DNA from: Chitinibacter tainanensis DSM 15459
GTDB taxonomy: Bacteria; Pseudomonadota; Gammaproteobacteria; Burkholderiales; Chitinibacteraceae
Length of the DNA: 37,069 bases
Reading direction: 5' to 3'
Assembly (NCBI RefSeq): GCF_000429785.1
Contig: NZ_AUCN01000002.1
Span: 1 to 37,069, forward strand
In this document: positions 16,780 through 24,313 of the stretch, piece after piece
Layout: every line of letters starts with the position of its first letter
How positions within the stretch are numbered: position 1 is the stretch's first letter
The notes under the pieces: generated by a model
The model's input: the letters and a program-made list of their open reading frames with translations, nothing else
What the model was told of the DNA's origin: nothing
Database searches by the model: none
Translations under genes and position numbers: made by a program

Positions 16780-17925
16780 TTAGGCGCGGCTAGCGGCCAT
16801 GGCTAATTCGCCGCTGGTGCTGGCTTGGCGGCGGCGCAAGCGTTTACCCAGTGCAATGCCGGGCTGTTCGATCCAGCGATAGGTGTAGCTGGAAAACAGC
16901 AAAATCCCGGCCACCAGCGCCAGCAGCAATACTTGATTGCCCAGCCAGCTACCAGTATGCCAAAAGGCCACGCCGCGGTTTTCCCAATCCCAGTGGGGCA
17001 GATAGCGGCTGATCAGCATGCCCACGCCAAACAGCAGCACAAAATGCGTGAGATAGACCGAATATGACCACTCGCCCAGTCGCACCAGCCACGGGTGGCG
17101 CAGCCAGCTGGAAATCTGCCCGCGCTCGCTGGCAAATACCAGTATTGCTAGCGCAAAGCCCCAGCCCGCCCAAAAACTTTTGTGTGGATAATTAAAGGTG
17201 ATCATCGCGTACAAACCGAGCAGCACGGCCGCTTCCAGCGCGGTCGCCAGCGAGCGGCGCAGCGGGATGGGCGCTAGCCGCTGCTGCAGGCCATGCAGCA
17301 AGGCGCCAAGAAAGAAACAGCTTAAGCCGCGCAGACCCGGGCTGGTGGCCAGTTGGGCTGGCAAAATCCATGCGCCTATGCTGCAACACACGACCATGGC
17401 GGCAAACCACCACCGTTGGCGCCGGCCGCTCAGGCATAACACCAGCGCAAACAGTACATATAAGTAGTATTCGATACTGATGCTCCAGGCTGGCCCGTTG
17501 AACGAGAACAGCAACCCCTGCGGCAGCCAGGCGTGCACAAGGAACAAGTTATACAGCCCTTGCTCGACCATCTCCCGGCTCCAGAACAGCTCGTCCAGCT
17601 GCTGCCAAGGCGCGTCGTACAGCAGCGGGCGCAGATACAGTAGGCTGCAAATCAACGTGAACATCGCCAGATGCAGCGGCAAAATACGGCAGGAACGGCT
17701 GAGCATAAAATCGCCCCATTCCTGCCAGCGCAGCGGGCGGCGGGTATAGCGATGGGCGAGTACAAAGCCGCTTAAGACGAAGAAAAACTCCACCAATAGC
17801 CCGGCGGAGCGAAAGTAGCTCCACTGCGCGGGGCTTTGCCAGATATGGATATGAAACAGCACCACCGACAGGGCGCACAGGCCGCGGAAGCTATCGAGTA
17901 CAACAAAACGGGATTGGGCAGACAT
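16780..17925 (-). CDS. Acyltransferase-3 family membrane protein (OafA/YrhL-like)
   Basis: This 381-residue inner-membrane protein belongs to the acyltransferase-3 family, which moves acyl groups (often acetyl) onto sugars of lipopolysaccharide, exopolysaccharide or peptidoglycan. It opens with the family signature RFVVLDSFRGLCALSVVLFHIHIW, with the Arg and His of the catalytic region. It also has GLLVEFFFVLSGFVLAHRY, SRSCRILPLHLAMF, WSISIEYYLYVLFALVL and the late helix YSVYLTHFVLLFGVG, with about ten membrane helices by eye. There is no SGNH domain. I chose the ATG at 17925 (MSAQSRF); a TTG two codons upstream is the alternative. Neither has a good ribosome site. No polysaccharide genes are adjacent, so the acceptor cannot be inferred. 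Confidence 0.92.
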   Translation of the reverse strand: MSAQSRFVVLDSFRGLCALSVVLFHIHIWQSPAQWSYFRSAGLLVEFFFVLSGFVLAHRYTRRPLRWQEWGDFMLSRSCRILPLHLAMFTLICSLLYLRPLLYDAPWQQLDELFWSREMVEQGLYNLFLVHAWLPQGLLFSFNGPAWSISIEYYLYVLFALVLCLSGRRQRWWFAAMVVCCSIGAWILPAQLATSPGLRGLSCFFLGALLHGLQQRLAPIPLRRSLATALEAAVLLGLYAMITFNYPHKSFWAGWGFALAILVFASERGQISSWLRHPWLVRLGEWSYSVYLTHFVLLFGVGMLISRYLPHWDWENRGVAFWHTGSWLGNQVLLLALVAGILLFSSYTYRWIEQPGIALGKRLRRRQASTSGELAMAASRA

Positions 17926-18098
17926 CAGCAATCAGATCAGCAAAACGCAGCGCCACTGCGCTGCTGTGCGCGCATTGTAGGCGTAAGCTCGGGCGCTGGC
18001 GAGAGGGGCCAAGCGCCGGCGGGCGAAAAACGGCTGAATGGGCAGTACCACGCCGGAATGGCCGACTATACGTCTGCCGGTATATGCTGAAAGGCTCT

Positions 18099-18320
18099 AT
18101 GAATCAGTGCTTAGGGGCTTATACCCTGGCGCTGGTTGGCTTGCTGGTGCTTGGCGGCTGCTCGCCATGGGCTAGCTCAGTAGCGGCTCAACGGGCAGCC
18201 ATAATTCCAGCGTGCCTGCCGTATCAAAGCGCGCATCGTAAAATTCGAAATCCGGGCCAGCCGCGCGTTGTAATTGCTGGCTGGGCAGCCATGCTGTCAG
18301 GCCTTCCCAGCCCGCCATAA
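18099..18320 (+). CDS. Possible small lipoprotein ORF overlapping a convergent gene
   Basis: The ORF begins MNQCLGAYTLALVGLLVLGGCS, which looks like a lipoprotein signal peptide with lipobox LGGC, and GAAAGG lies 4 nt before the ATG. The rest of the 73 residues has no recognisable features, and its last 149 bp run antisense through the end of the GyrI-like gene. Either it is a real short lipoprotein, a truncated remnant of one, or a chance ORF. An in-frame ATG 15 bp upstream also exists. Confidence 0.3.
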   Translation: MNQCLGAYTLALVGLLVLGGCSPWASSVAAQRAAIIPACLPYQSAHRKIRNPGQPRVVIAGWAAMLSGLPSPP

Positions 18321-18675
18321 TCGCACTGGTCAGTTCGCCCGCTTCGGTCGGGGGCTCGGTTTGCCACACCGCATAGCGCCCGGCGGGTAATTGCAGGGCA
18401 CGATAGCCGGCAGGTGCCGCCGGCGCCTGCGCGCTAACCTCGGCCCCGAGCAGATAATGAAACTGCTCCGCCACGCACGACACATCATGCACCACGCCAA
18501 ACAGCGGCAGCGGGCTGCTCACCCGGTGCGGTAGACCGATCAGGCTACCATTATCGATCGCGCGCTGCCAGGCGCGTGGAATATCGCGAAAACAACGCCC
18601 CTCGCGCCGGGTGGTGATCAGATCGATGCCGTGCAACAGTGCGCCGGGGAAATCGACCAAACGTACATGATCCAT
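18172..18675 (-). CDS. GyrI-like / AraC effector-binding domain protein
   Basis: This 167-residue stand-alone protein fits the GyrI-like small-molecule-binding fold (SOUL/BacR-type). It starts with DHVRLVDFPGALLHGIDL, has the central WQRAIDNGSLIGLPHRV...LFGVVHD, then ALQLPAGRYAVWQTEPPTEAG. It ends with the typical WEGLTAWLPSQQ...PDFEFYDARFD...ELWLPV. There is no helix-turn-helix, so it is not itself a DNA-binding regulator; family members bind or hydrolyse small compounds, or inhibit gyrase as GyrI/SbmC does. Two adjacent ATGs (18678 and 18675) follow GGGAG; the second has the better spacing. It is not clearly in an operon with its neighbours. Confidence 0.82.
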   Translation of the reverse strand: MDHVRLVDFPGALLHGIDLITTRREGRCFRDIPRAWQRAIDNGSLIGLPHRVSSPLPLFGVVHDVSCVAEQFHYLLGAEVSAQAPAAPAGYRALQLPAGRYAVWQTEPPTEAGELTSAIMAGWEGLTAWLPSQQLQRAAGPDFEFYDARFDTAGTLELWLPVEPLLS

Positions 18676-18709
18676 CATGCTCTCCCTGTAGGCCTAACAG
18701 CTTGCGCCC

Positions 18710-18738
18710 GCCTGACGAGCTTTGGCAAGCCGTCAGGC
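18710..18738. other. Strong hairpin without T-run
   Basis: GCCTGACG (18710-18717) pairs with CGTCAGGC (18731-18738), and inside it GCTT pairs with AAGC around TGGC, giving 12 bp with one bulged A. It lies between the msrC-like gene (upstream on the minus strand) and the GyrI-like gene, where a terminator is expected, but there is no T-run on either side. It could be an attenuating or mRNA-stabilising hairpin. Confidence 0.5.
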
Positions 18739-18781
18739 CCACAGGTCGTGCCGATGCCACGCTAGGGCAGGGGTGGGCGCA

Positions 18782-19270
18782 TTAAACCTTGGGTGGATCA
18801 GTGTGGGCGATCAACACCGCCAGTAGCATCTGCAGGCCATCGGCGTCGGCGGGGCTAAAGCGGTTTAATACCGGGCTATCCACATCAAATACGCCCCACA
18901 AGACGCCATCGGCCTCTACCGGTATGACAATCTCGGCGCGCGAAGCGCTATCGCAAGCGATATGGCCGGGAAAAGCCTCCACATCGGGCACCAGCTGGGT
19001 TTGGCGCATCGCTGCGGCGGTGCCACATACCCCACGGCCAAACGGGATGTGCACACAGGCCACCTGCCCCTGAAACGGCCCGAGTCGCAATTGCTCATCC
19101 ACCGCCAGATAAAACCCTGCCCAATTGAGCTCGGCCAAAGTTTGAAAAACAAATGCTGAAAACTGCGCCGCATTGGTCACAAAATCGCGCTCGCCGGCCA
19201 GCAAGCTGGCCAGCTGCCGCGCCAGCACGGGGTAATCGGGGGTGAGGCTACGGGCGTCGGTGCTAAACAT
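18782..19270 (-). CDS. msrC: Free methionine-(R)-sulfoxide reductase (GAF domain)
   Basis: fRMsr repairs free L-methionine-(R)-sulfoxide in the cytoplasm, using thioredoxin-type reductants. The 162-residue protein is a single GAF domain with the family signatures NWAGFYLAVDEQLRLGPFQGQVAC, GRGVCGTAA and FPGHIACDSASRAEIVIPV. The three catalytic and resolving cysteines are all present (C72, C82, C106, spaced as C84, C94 and C118 in E. coli). I chose the ATG at 19270 (MFSTDARSL) because GAGGA stands about 5 nt before it; a TTG 12 nt upstream is less likely. No msrA or msrB is nearby. Confidence 0.95.
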   Translation of the reverse strand: MFSTDARSLTPDYPVLARQLASLLAGERDFVTNAAQFSAFVFQTLAELNWAGFYLAVDEQLRLGPFQGQVACVHIPFGRGVCGTAAAMRQTQLVPDVEAFPGHIACDSASRAEIVIPVEADGVLWGVFDVDSPVLNRFSPADADGLQMLLAVLIAHTDPPKV

Positions 19271-19442
19271 GGCGATCCTCAAGGTAGGTCATGCTCTACA
19301 TCATGCGACCCCGGCGCCGGCTGGGCTATTGGGGCAAACACGATGAATGATTATACGAGCATAGCTTTTTAGGTATATCCGCAAAATCCTTATTGATATT
19401 GGCTTGCAATGGTATACCCATGTTGGTATTGGCGATGTTGGC

Positions 19443-19760
19443 TTAGTAAACCAGCGCCAGCGCACCCAGCCCCAAGCCCACCCAGCAGGCCCAGCCCAGC
19501 GTGATCAATTCTAAAATCCAGGCCCAATTTCGTCTTTCCTGCCCCTTTGCCCGCCAGAACAAAAACACTGCACTGGCCGAGCAGAGCAAGGCCAAGCTTG
19601 CGCTGCAGATGAGGGCGCCCAACAGCGGAAGGCCGCAGCCTTTGCCGCCTTGCGCCGCCAGTTGCTGGCTAAAGCGGATCGTTTGCCAATGATAGAAAGC
19701 CCATGGCGCGACGACTGAGGCGAGGCCCAGCCAGCGTGCTTGGCTGTTGCTGGGCGCCAG
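19443..19760 (-). CDS. Three-helix membrane protein of unknown function, no ATG start
   Basis: A 105-residue open frame follows the glutathione S-transferase gene on the same strand and in the same frame. It contains three hydrophobic segments: RWLGLASVVAPWAFYHW near the start, GLPLLGALICSASLALLCSA in the middle, and ELITLGWACWVGLGLGALAL at the C-terminus. Charged residues (RAKGQERR) lie between helices 2 and 3. The composition is that of a real integral membrane protein. The frame has no ATG and no useful GTG or TTG; the best start is a CTG at 19760-19758, ten bases after the GST stop. An ATG at 19768 lies in another frame and would need a frameshift. I do not recognise the family. Confidence 0.5.
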   Translation of the reverse strand: MAPSNSQARWLGLASVVAPWAFYHWQTIRFSQQLAAQGGKGCGLPLLGALICSASLALLCSASAVFLFWRAKGQERRNWAWILELITLGWACWVGLGLGALALVY

Positions 19761-19769
19761 TGCCGCATG

Positions 19770-20453
19770 TTAGCTGGCGCGTAAATCGCGCACCACGCGA
19801 CCGGTGGCGCGGATTTCGGTTTCGTGGCTTTCTTCGGTCCAGGGCTCGGCCAGCGCCTCGGTCAGCCATTGCTGTAGCGCCGGCAGGGCCAGCAAACGCT
19901 CGGCGTAGGTCGCTGCAGCGCTCGGCAGTGGTAATTGATAAGCACGTACCCGGATCGCCACAGGCGCAAAAAATGCATCTACCGCGCTGAATTGATCCCC
20001 AGCCAGAAATGGCCCACCAAAGCGGCTAAGGCCGTCTTGCCACAAGGCCGCGATGCGGTCCAGATCGCGCTGCAAAGCTTCATCCAGCGTATAGCGCTCG
20101 ATAATCAAACCGCAATGCATGCCACATTGCTGGCGCAGGGCGCCAAAACCGGAATGCATTTCGGCCGCAGCACAGCGTGCCCAAGTGCGCGCCGCTTCGT
20201 CCGCTGGCCACACGCCGGGATGGCGTTCTGCCAGATATTCGATAATCGCCAGCGAATCCCACACGGTTTGTGTGCCGGCTTGCAGGCAAGGCACTTTGCC
20301 CGTGGGCGAGAACGGCAGAAATTGTGGTTGGCGATCCCCCGCCCCAAACGGCACTAGGGTTTCGATAAAGGGAATCTGCAGGGTTTTCAGTAGCAGCCAA
20401 GGTCGCAGCGACCAGGATGAATACAGTTTATTGGCGATAAACAGCTGGTACAT
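19770..20453 (-). CDS. Glutathione S-transferase family protein
   Basis: This 227-residue cytosolic protein has the GST layout. The N-terminal thioredoxin-like half is MYQLFIANKLYSSWSLRPWLLLK with the likely catalytic Ser (S12/S13) in SSWSLRPW, and the glutathione-binding TGKVPCLQ and VWDSLAIIEYLAERHP (the conserved Ser of the DS pair is visible). The C-terminal half is all-helical, with FLAGDQFSAVDAFFAPVAIRVRAY. This is the YfcF/SSWS-type group; the substrate cannot be told. The ATG at 20453 is chosen because GGAG sits 6 nt before it; an upstream start would add residues without family similarity. The membrane-protein frame at 19443-19760 follows directly. Confidence 0.94.
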   Translation of the reverse strand: MYQLFIANKLYSSWSLRPWLLLKTLQIPFIETLVPFGAGDRQPQFLPFSPTGKVPCLQAGTQTVWDSLAIIEYLAERHPGVWPADEAARTWARCAAAEMHSGFGALRQQCGMHCGLIIERYTLDEALQRDLDRIAALWQDGLSRFGGPFLAGDQFSAVDAFFAPVAIRVRAYQLPLPSAAATYAERLLALPALQQWLTEALAEPWTEESHETEIRATGRVVRDLRAS

Positions 20454-20575
20454 GGCGACTCCAGAGCGAGAGGGAATCTTGATTATTTCCCTGCCTTGTA
20501 GGGGGTGCAAGCGCGGTGGCGTGGCCAGATGTAACCAGCTGTAGCTGTGACCGGCAGATCAGCCGGCCGGGGTCA

Positions 20576-21370
20576 TTACTTGCTACCTTCGAAGTACAGG
20601 CCTTGAGTTTTTGCCGCATTGGCGCCAAAGGCCACCAGTTTATTGCGGAACGGCTCTTTAAAGGCGATACCGGTCACGGTTTGGCCGTTGAGCACACAAC
20701 CGCTGGGATTAAACGTTAAGGTGAAAGTGAATGCATTCATTTTGGTGCTTGGGGTCAGTTGGCCGCTAAAGCGGCAGCTGGTGACCGCATTATCAACAAT
20801 CGATCCGTCGCTCAGCACTTTAAAGCCATCGGCGACATTCAGATAGGTTGTCCCAGCGCCGGCATAGCTTTTGCCAGTGTAGGTGCCCACCACATCGCTG
20901 ATTTTTGCTGGGGTGCTGCCCACCGCATTCAAGGTCAGGCCCGAGCTAGCGCCAGTTTCACGGAGGGTTAAGCCTTGGCTCGATACCGCCCCGCTGAGGC
21001 TGAAGCTACTTAATGTCATGCTGGCGAGCGGGTCGGCTTCAAAGGTGGATGAGAACGAAAGGCTTTGGTTCGCGTAGTTATAGTTGGTGATATTCAGATC
21101 ATTCAGCGTGCCATTGCTCCAGGCCAGAGTAATGGCTGTCCCGTTTTCCAGCAGCACCGCTGCTGTTTCTTCCAGCGAATTGCCGTTGCTTGCATCGGTA
21201 TGGCTTTCTTTCCAGATGCCTTGGGCTGTCACGGGGGCTGGCGTTGCGGTCGGCGCGGCGGTTGGGGTCGGGGTGTTGGCTGGTGTGATGGCATCACCAC
21301 CTGCACCACCGCAGGCAGTTAGCATGGCGCTCAAGAGGCTGGCAGTCAGAACTACTTTTTTACTCGACAT
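20576..21370 (-). CDS. Lipoprotein of unknown function
   Basis: This 264-residue predicted lipoprotein has a signal peptide ending in LTAC (C20), then GGAGGDAITP and a low-complexity Thr/Pro/Ala linker (about residues 30-48). The remaining domain is beta-rich and Ser/Thr/Asn/Gly-rich (GIWKESHTDASNGNSLEETAAVLLENGTAITLAWSNG at its start). It has two cysteines far apart (in TSCRFSG and PSGCVLNG) that could form a disulfide. I recognise no family. The start at 21370 is where the signal peptide begins. The next gene upstream on this strand ends at 21661 with its own terminator, so this gene probably has its own promoter. A surface role is inferred only from the anchor. Confidence 0.8.
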   Translation of the reverse strand: MSSKKVVLTASLLSAMLTACGGAGGDAITPANTPTPTAAPTATPAPVTAQGIWKESHTDASNGNSLEETAAVLLENGTAITLAWSNGTLNDLNITNYNYANQSLSFSSTFEADPLASMTLSSFSLSGAVSSQGLTLRETGASSGLTLNAVGSTPAKISDVVGTYTGKSYAGAGTTYLNVADGFKVLSDGSIVDNAVTSCRFSGQLTPSTKMNAFTFTLTFNPSGCVLNGQTVTGIAFKEPFRNKLVAFGANAAKTQGLYFEGSK

Positions 21371-21617
21371 GATGGGTATAACTTGGTGTTGAAGAAAGAA
21401 AAGAGCCGGAATTTTGCCAAGGACTGACAGTATTAGCAAATGATTATGCGCAAGGAATGGTCAGAATATTGGCGGGGTAGATCACATTGAGTGCTGGTTA
21501 ACGAATCCTTGTAACGAGCGGGCGTAGAGCTGTGAACGACTGATTGTGAGTAGCTCTTCCAATTTTTCCAAATAGGTCCTGGTTTTACTGCAACAAGTAA
21601 GCCATGACTCGCAAAGC

Positions 21618-21638
21618 AAAAAACCGCCAGCTGGCGGT
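21618..21638 (-). terminator. Terminator of the first PEP-CTERM gene
   Basis: ACCGCCAGCTGGCGGT (21623-21638) is a perfect palindrome and is followed on the minus strand by TTTTTT. Its flank GGCGGTCTTTAGGTT is repeated at the terminator near 25737. Confidence 0.85.
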
Positions 21639-21660
21639 CTTTAGGTTGGTGGGGTCAAAG

Positions 21661-22311
21661 TTAGGCTCTGATTGCTTTGCGTCTGCGTGCCAAGATCAAG
21701 CTACTTAAACCGATTCCGAGCAGCAGGTAGGTTTCGGGTTCTGGTACTGGTTGGGCTATTAAGGGCGCATTGGGCTGCAAAGTCCAGTTGGCGCTGATGT
21801 AGCTATTCGCGTGCAGAATTTCGCCGGGCGCTGCTTGTGCGGTGACGGTGAAACGGTAGCTGCCAATGCTGTCAAACAAAGGGTTGTTGGTATCAAAACC
21901 ACTACCATCAGGGCGGCGGCTATCAAAGAATGACCACATAAATGAGTCTGCATTGGGTCTTTGATTATTCGGATGCCCAACAAGCGCTTGCCAGCTGCCG
22001 TTGGCCTGGCGTTTTTCTAGCACCGCTGAAGCAAATGCCAAAGTACCTTTACCTACCATCGGGATCACTGAGCTCACCACCTGCGAAACAAATATGAGAG
22101 CGGGCTGCGTCAGTTGAAATTCATATATTTGATTAAAACTCGAGCGCGCAGGGGCTTGCGCGTACGGCCCTTGGTTAACGTCCGACTGCCACAGTGTAGT
22201 CGACCAGCCTGATTGATCGGAGCGAGCGCCGTACGATCCTAGCTCAATCACTGCTGCGTTGGAGGTGCTGAACATCAATGCACCCATCATGGCTAAGGCA
22301 ATATGTTTCAT
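21661..22311 (-). CDS. PEP-CTERM sorting-domain protein
   Basis: This 216-residue exported protein is built for exosortase handling. It has an N-terminal signal peptide (MKHIALAMMGALMFSTSNA), a beta-rich Asn/Ser-rich body with no recognised enzyme motif, and a C-terminal tail (about 189-216). The tail consists of VPEPETY, a hydrophobic segment LLLGIGLSSLILA and the basic end RRRKAIRA. Exosortases are known to recognise this tail and release the protein for surface or matrix use. The ATG at 22311 is preceded by GGAAGACAGG; a longer ORF would overlap the upstream lipoprotein. It lies 29 bp after that lipoprotein gene and is probably in the same transcript. Confidence 0.93.
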   Translation of the reverse strand: MKHIALAMMGALMFSTSNAAVIELGSYGARSDQSGWSTTLWQSDVNQGPYAQAPARSSFNQIYEFQLTQPALIFVSQVVSSVIPMVGKGTLAFASAVLEKRQANGSWQALVGHPNNQRPNADSFMWSFFDSRRPDGSGFDTNNPLFDSIGSYRFTVTAQAAPGEILHANSYISANWTLQPNAPLIAQPVPEPETYLLLGIGLSSLILARRRKAIRA

Positions 22312-22340
22312 CCTGTCTTCCTTGAATTTTAATTTCTTAC

Positions 22341-23063
22341 TCAATTGGCGGGCGCAGTTTGTTTCCACCATGCAATATAGCCACGGGTGGGGTCAGCATT
22401 ATTCTGGGCTATTTCAATTACAAAATACCAATAGCGGCCATCTGCATATTTAACTTGATAAGACTTGAGAAAAACTGTACTGCTGCCGGTGTTTAGACCG
22501 CTGCTGCTAAAAGCCTGATTCAGTTGAGCGGCTGTTAATGAACGTAATCCACCAGTCGAGCCGTCTTGTGCGATGAGGATTGGATTTGGGTCAATGGTGC
22601 AATCTTCCACGTATTCAAAGGTTTTACCTTTTAAATGATCAATCGATGCAATTGAGCTTTTGCTTTCGACTAATACGTATTGTGATTTTCCGCTGCTATT
22701 GCACAGCATAATCGCACGATAGTCTACTTTATGTGACCAAGTACCAGACCAACCCTGAATACTAAGTGCATCACCTGCAGCATTTCCATATAGTTTTATA
22801 TTTTGATTTTCAAAAAACAGGTTGCCTTGTTCGGTAGAGCTACTGTTAATCTCTATCCCCTGCGTATTGAATGAAGCTGGATTATGTGTTTGCAAAATAG
22901 TGTATGCACTCACAGGCCATTTTTGAGTATTGACTGGGGTCGGGCTCGGGCTGGGGCTGGCGGTGGTCGTTAGTGGATTTGGAGTAGTGCTATCTGAGCC
23001 ACCACCACACGCCGAAATTAACGTGCAAATACAGGCTATGATCAAAAGCTTGTTGCTATTCAT
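22341..23063 (-). CDS. Lipoprotein upstream of the PEP-CTERM gene
   Basis: The 240-residue protein has a lipoprotein signal MNSNKLLIIACICTLISAC (C19), a GGGSDST start and a Ser/Pro/Thr linker to about residue 45, then a globular domain I do not recognise. That domain contains AIMLCNSSGKSQYVLVESK, KTFEYVEDCTIDPNPIL and a C-terminal KYADGRYWYFVIEIAQNNADPTRGYIAWW, with two conserved-looking cysteines. It is rather AT-rich and is the first gene of a minus-strand pair with the PEP-CTERM gene. It is divergent from the LuxR-family gene, with an 18-bp palindrome between them. A GGAG lies about 12 nt before the ATG, farther than usual. Confidence 0.82.
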   Translation of the reverse strand: MNSNKLLIIACICTLISACGGGSDSTTPNPLTTTASPSPSPTPVNTQKWPVSAYTILQTHNPASFNTQGIEINSSSTEQGNLFFENQNIKLYGNAAGDALSIQGWSGTWSHKVDYRAIMLCNSSGKSQYVLVESKSSIASIDHLKGKTFEYVEDCTIDPNPILIAQDGSTGGLRSLTAAQLNQAFSSSGLNTGSSTVFLKSYQVKYADGRYWYFVIEIAQNNADPTRGYIAWWKQTAPAN

Positions 23064-23123
23064 TATTGTGGATGCTCCAGTGGTCAGGGTAAAAAACTTC
23101 CTTACGGCTTTGACAGGATGTTA

Positions 23124-23129
23124 GTATTA
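23124..23129 (-). promoter_or_regulatory. Possible -10 element of the lipoprotein/PEP-CTERM operon
   Basis: Minus-strand TAATAC (forward 23124-23129) would place transcription start near 23118. There is no good -35, and the 18-bp palindrome is centred about 38 nt upstream of that start, the position expected for an activator that replaces the -35. This is a prediction only. Confidence 0.3.
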
Positions 23130-23146
23130 CCGCCCAGCGGCTGCCT

Positions 23147-23164
23147 ATAGTGTGACCACACTAT
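23147..23164. promoter_or_regulatory. 18-bp operator-like palindrome ATAGTGTG-AC-CACACTAT
   Basis: Two perfect 8-bp arms are separated by AC. The site lies in the 189-bp divergent region between the lipoprotein/PEP-CTERM pair and the LuxR-family gene. Its length and symmetry match operators bound by dimers of LuxR/NarL-type helix-turn-helix proteins. The obvious candidate ligand is the adjacent regulator. Confidence 0.6.
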
Positions 23165-23252
23165 GTGAATGCATGGCTTTTGCTGCTAAATATTCAATTT
23201 TTGTCTACGTTCCAAATTAATTCAGTATTTCCTTATATTGAGTGGCGAACCA

Positions 23253-24197
23253 ATGAAGCAACTGTTGACGATGTATGAGCAAGCTCAATCCATGACGCCG
23301 TCGGCATTTTTGGATAAGTGCACTGAATTGTTGCAACAGATGCTGCCTTTTGATAAGTCAATGTTGGTTTACGGCATACTGGACTTGCACGATTTGAAAA
23401 TTTCAACTGTGCATTTGGATCGACTCCCTTTTGATAAATTGCATAAAAGGCTGGCAATTACTGAGGTTGATCCCATTCTAAGCCAGGCTAAGCTCGAAAA
23501 TGAGCGGTCGGTCACGCTTCCCACTTCGGCATTTGAATTTAATTGTCCTGCCTTGTACCAGCATGCCGTTGAATTTGACCAGGCGCATACACTCACCTTT
23601 TGTACTCGGCCATCTGGCCACATGGGTGAGCAGGGAGTGGTATCGCTTTACCGCAGCAATCAAGCGCAGCCTTTTTCTGCCCATGAATTAGCGCTGTGTG
23701 ACTTCTTTTTGCCGCATATTTTTGTGGCTTATCGGATCAATCTGCGTTTACATCAACCAGATTCTTCTCACGACTGTTTAAACCTAATTGCTGCGCAAGA
23801 TGGTCGGCTGTATTTTCTGGAGGAGCGAGTGGCCGCCTTGCTGCGCCAAGAATGGCCCGAATGGGCTCCTCCACTTTTGCCGGAGCGCCTATTGCAAGTC
23901 TTAGGCGAAGGCCAGGCCTACTGCGGCCAATGCTTGCTAGCTACTGCCAAGTTTGATCGTGATTTAGTTTTCATTCGCCTAAGTGCGCGCATGTATCCGA
24001 GCTTAACACTGGCTGAATTAAAGGCCGCTCGCTTGGTGATACAGGGACTAAGTTATAAAGAAACAGCGCGAATATTAAATGTATCCCCCTCTACGGTGAG
24101 TAATCAATTACAAAGTGCTTATAAGAAATTAGAGGTGGGTAATAAGATTGAGCTTGGTCAGAAATTACAACTGAGTTTTGAAGGGCATTTTGTGTAA
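23253..24197 (+). CDS. LuxR-family (HTH) transcriptional regulator
   Basis: This 314-residue protein ends in a LuxR/FixJ-type DNA-binding domain (about 250-305): PSLTLAELKAARLVIQGLSYKETARILNVSPSTVSNQLQSAYKKL. It includes the recognition helix VSPSTVSNQLQSAYKKL and the KELEVG-like ending KLEVGNKIEL. The N-terminal 240 residues do not match the acyl-homoserine-lactone-binding domain or a receiver domain by eye; they look like a mixed alpha/beta sensor of GAF/PAS type, but the ligand is unknown. I chose the ATG at 23253 rather than a TTG at 23238. It lies between two PEP-CTERM genes, divergent from one, and is their likely regulator. Confidence 0.92.
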   Translation: MKQLLTMYEQAQSMTPSAFLDKCTELLQQMLPFDKSMLVYGILDLHDLKISTVHLDRLPFDKLHKRLAITEVDPILSQAKLENERSVTLPTSAFEFNCPALYQHAVEFDQAHTLTFCTRPSGHMGEQGVVSLYRSNQAQPFSAHELALCDFFLPHIFVAYRINLRLHQPDSSHDCLNLIAAQDGRLYFLEERVAALLRQEWPEWAPPLLPERLLQVLGEGQAYCGQCLLATAKFDRDLVFIRLSARMYPSLTLAELKAARLVIQGLSYKETARILNVSPSTVSNQLQSAYKKLEVGNKIELGQKLQLSFEGHFV

Positions 24198-24313
24198 TGC
24201 ACTGTGTTAAACCAAGTCACTGCCTTGTGGGGGTGAATTGCAAGCGATAGGGTTTGTCACAGGTTTTGTTCTTTTGGATGTTAATTATAAATTTTAAATC
24301 GACTAGGAAATTG

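Noticed and set aside
20535-20575. Possible terminator after the lipoprotein gene at 20576
   Set aside because: CCGGC/GCCGG can pair around 20551-20566, but there is no T-run on the minus strand and the stem is only 5 bp.
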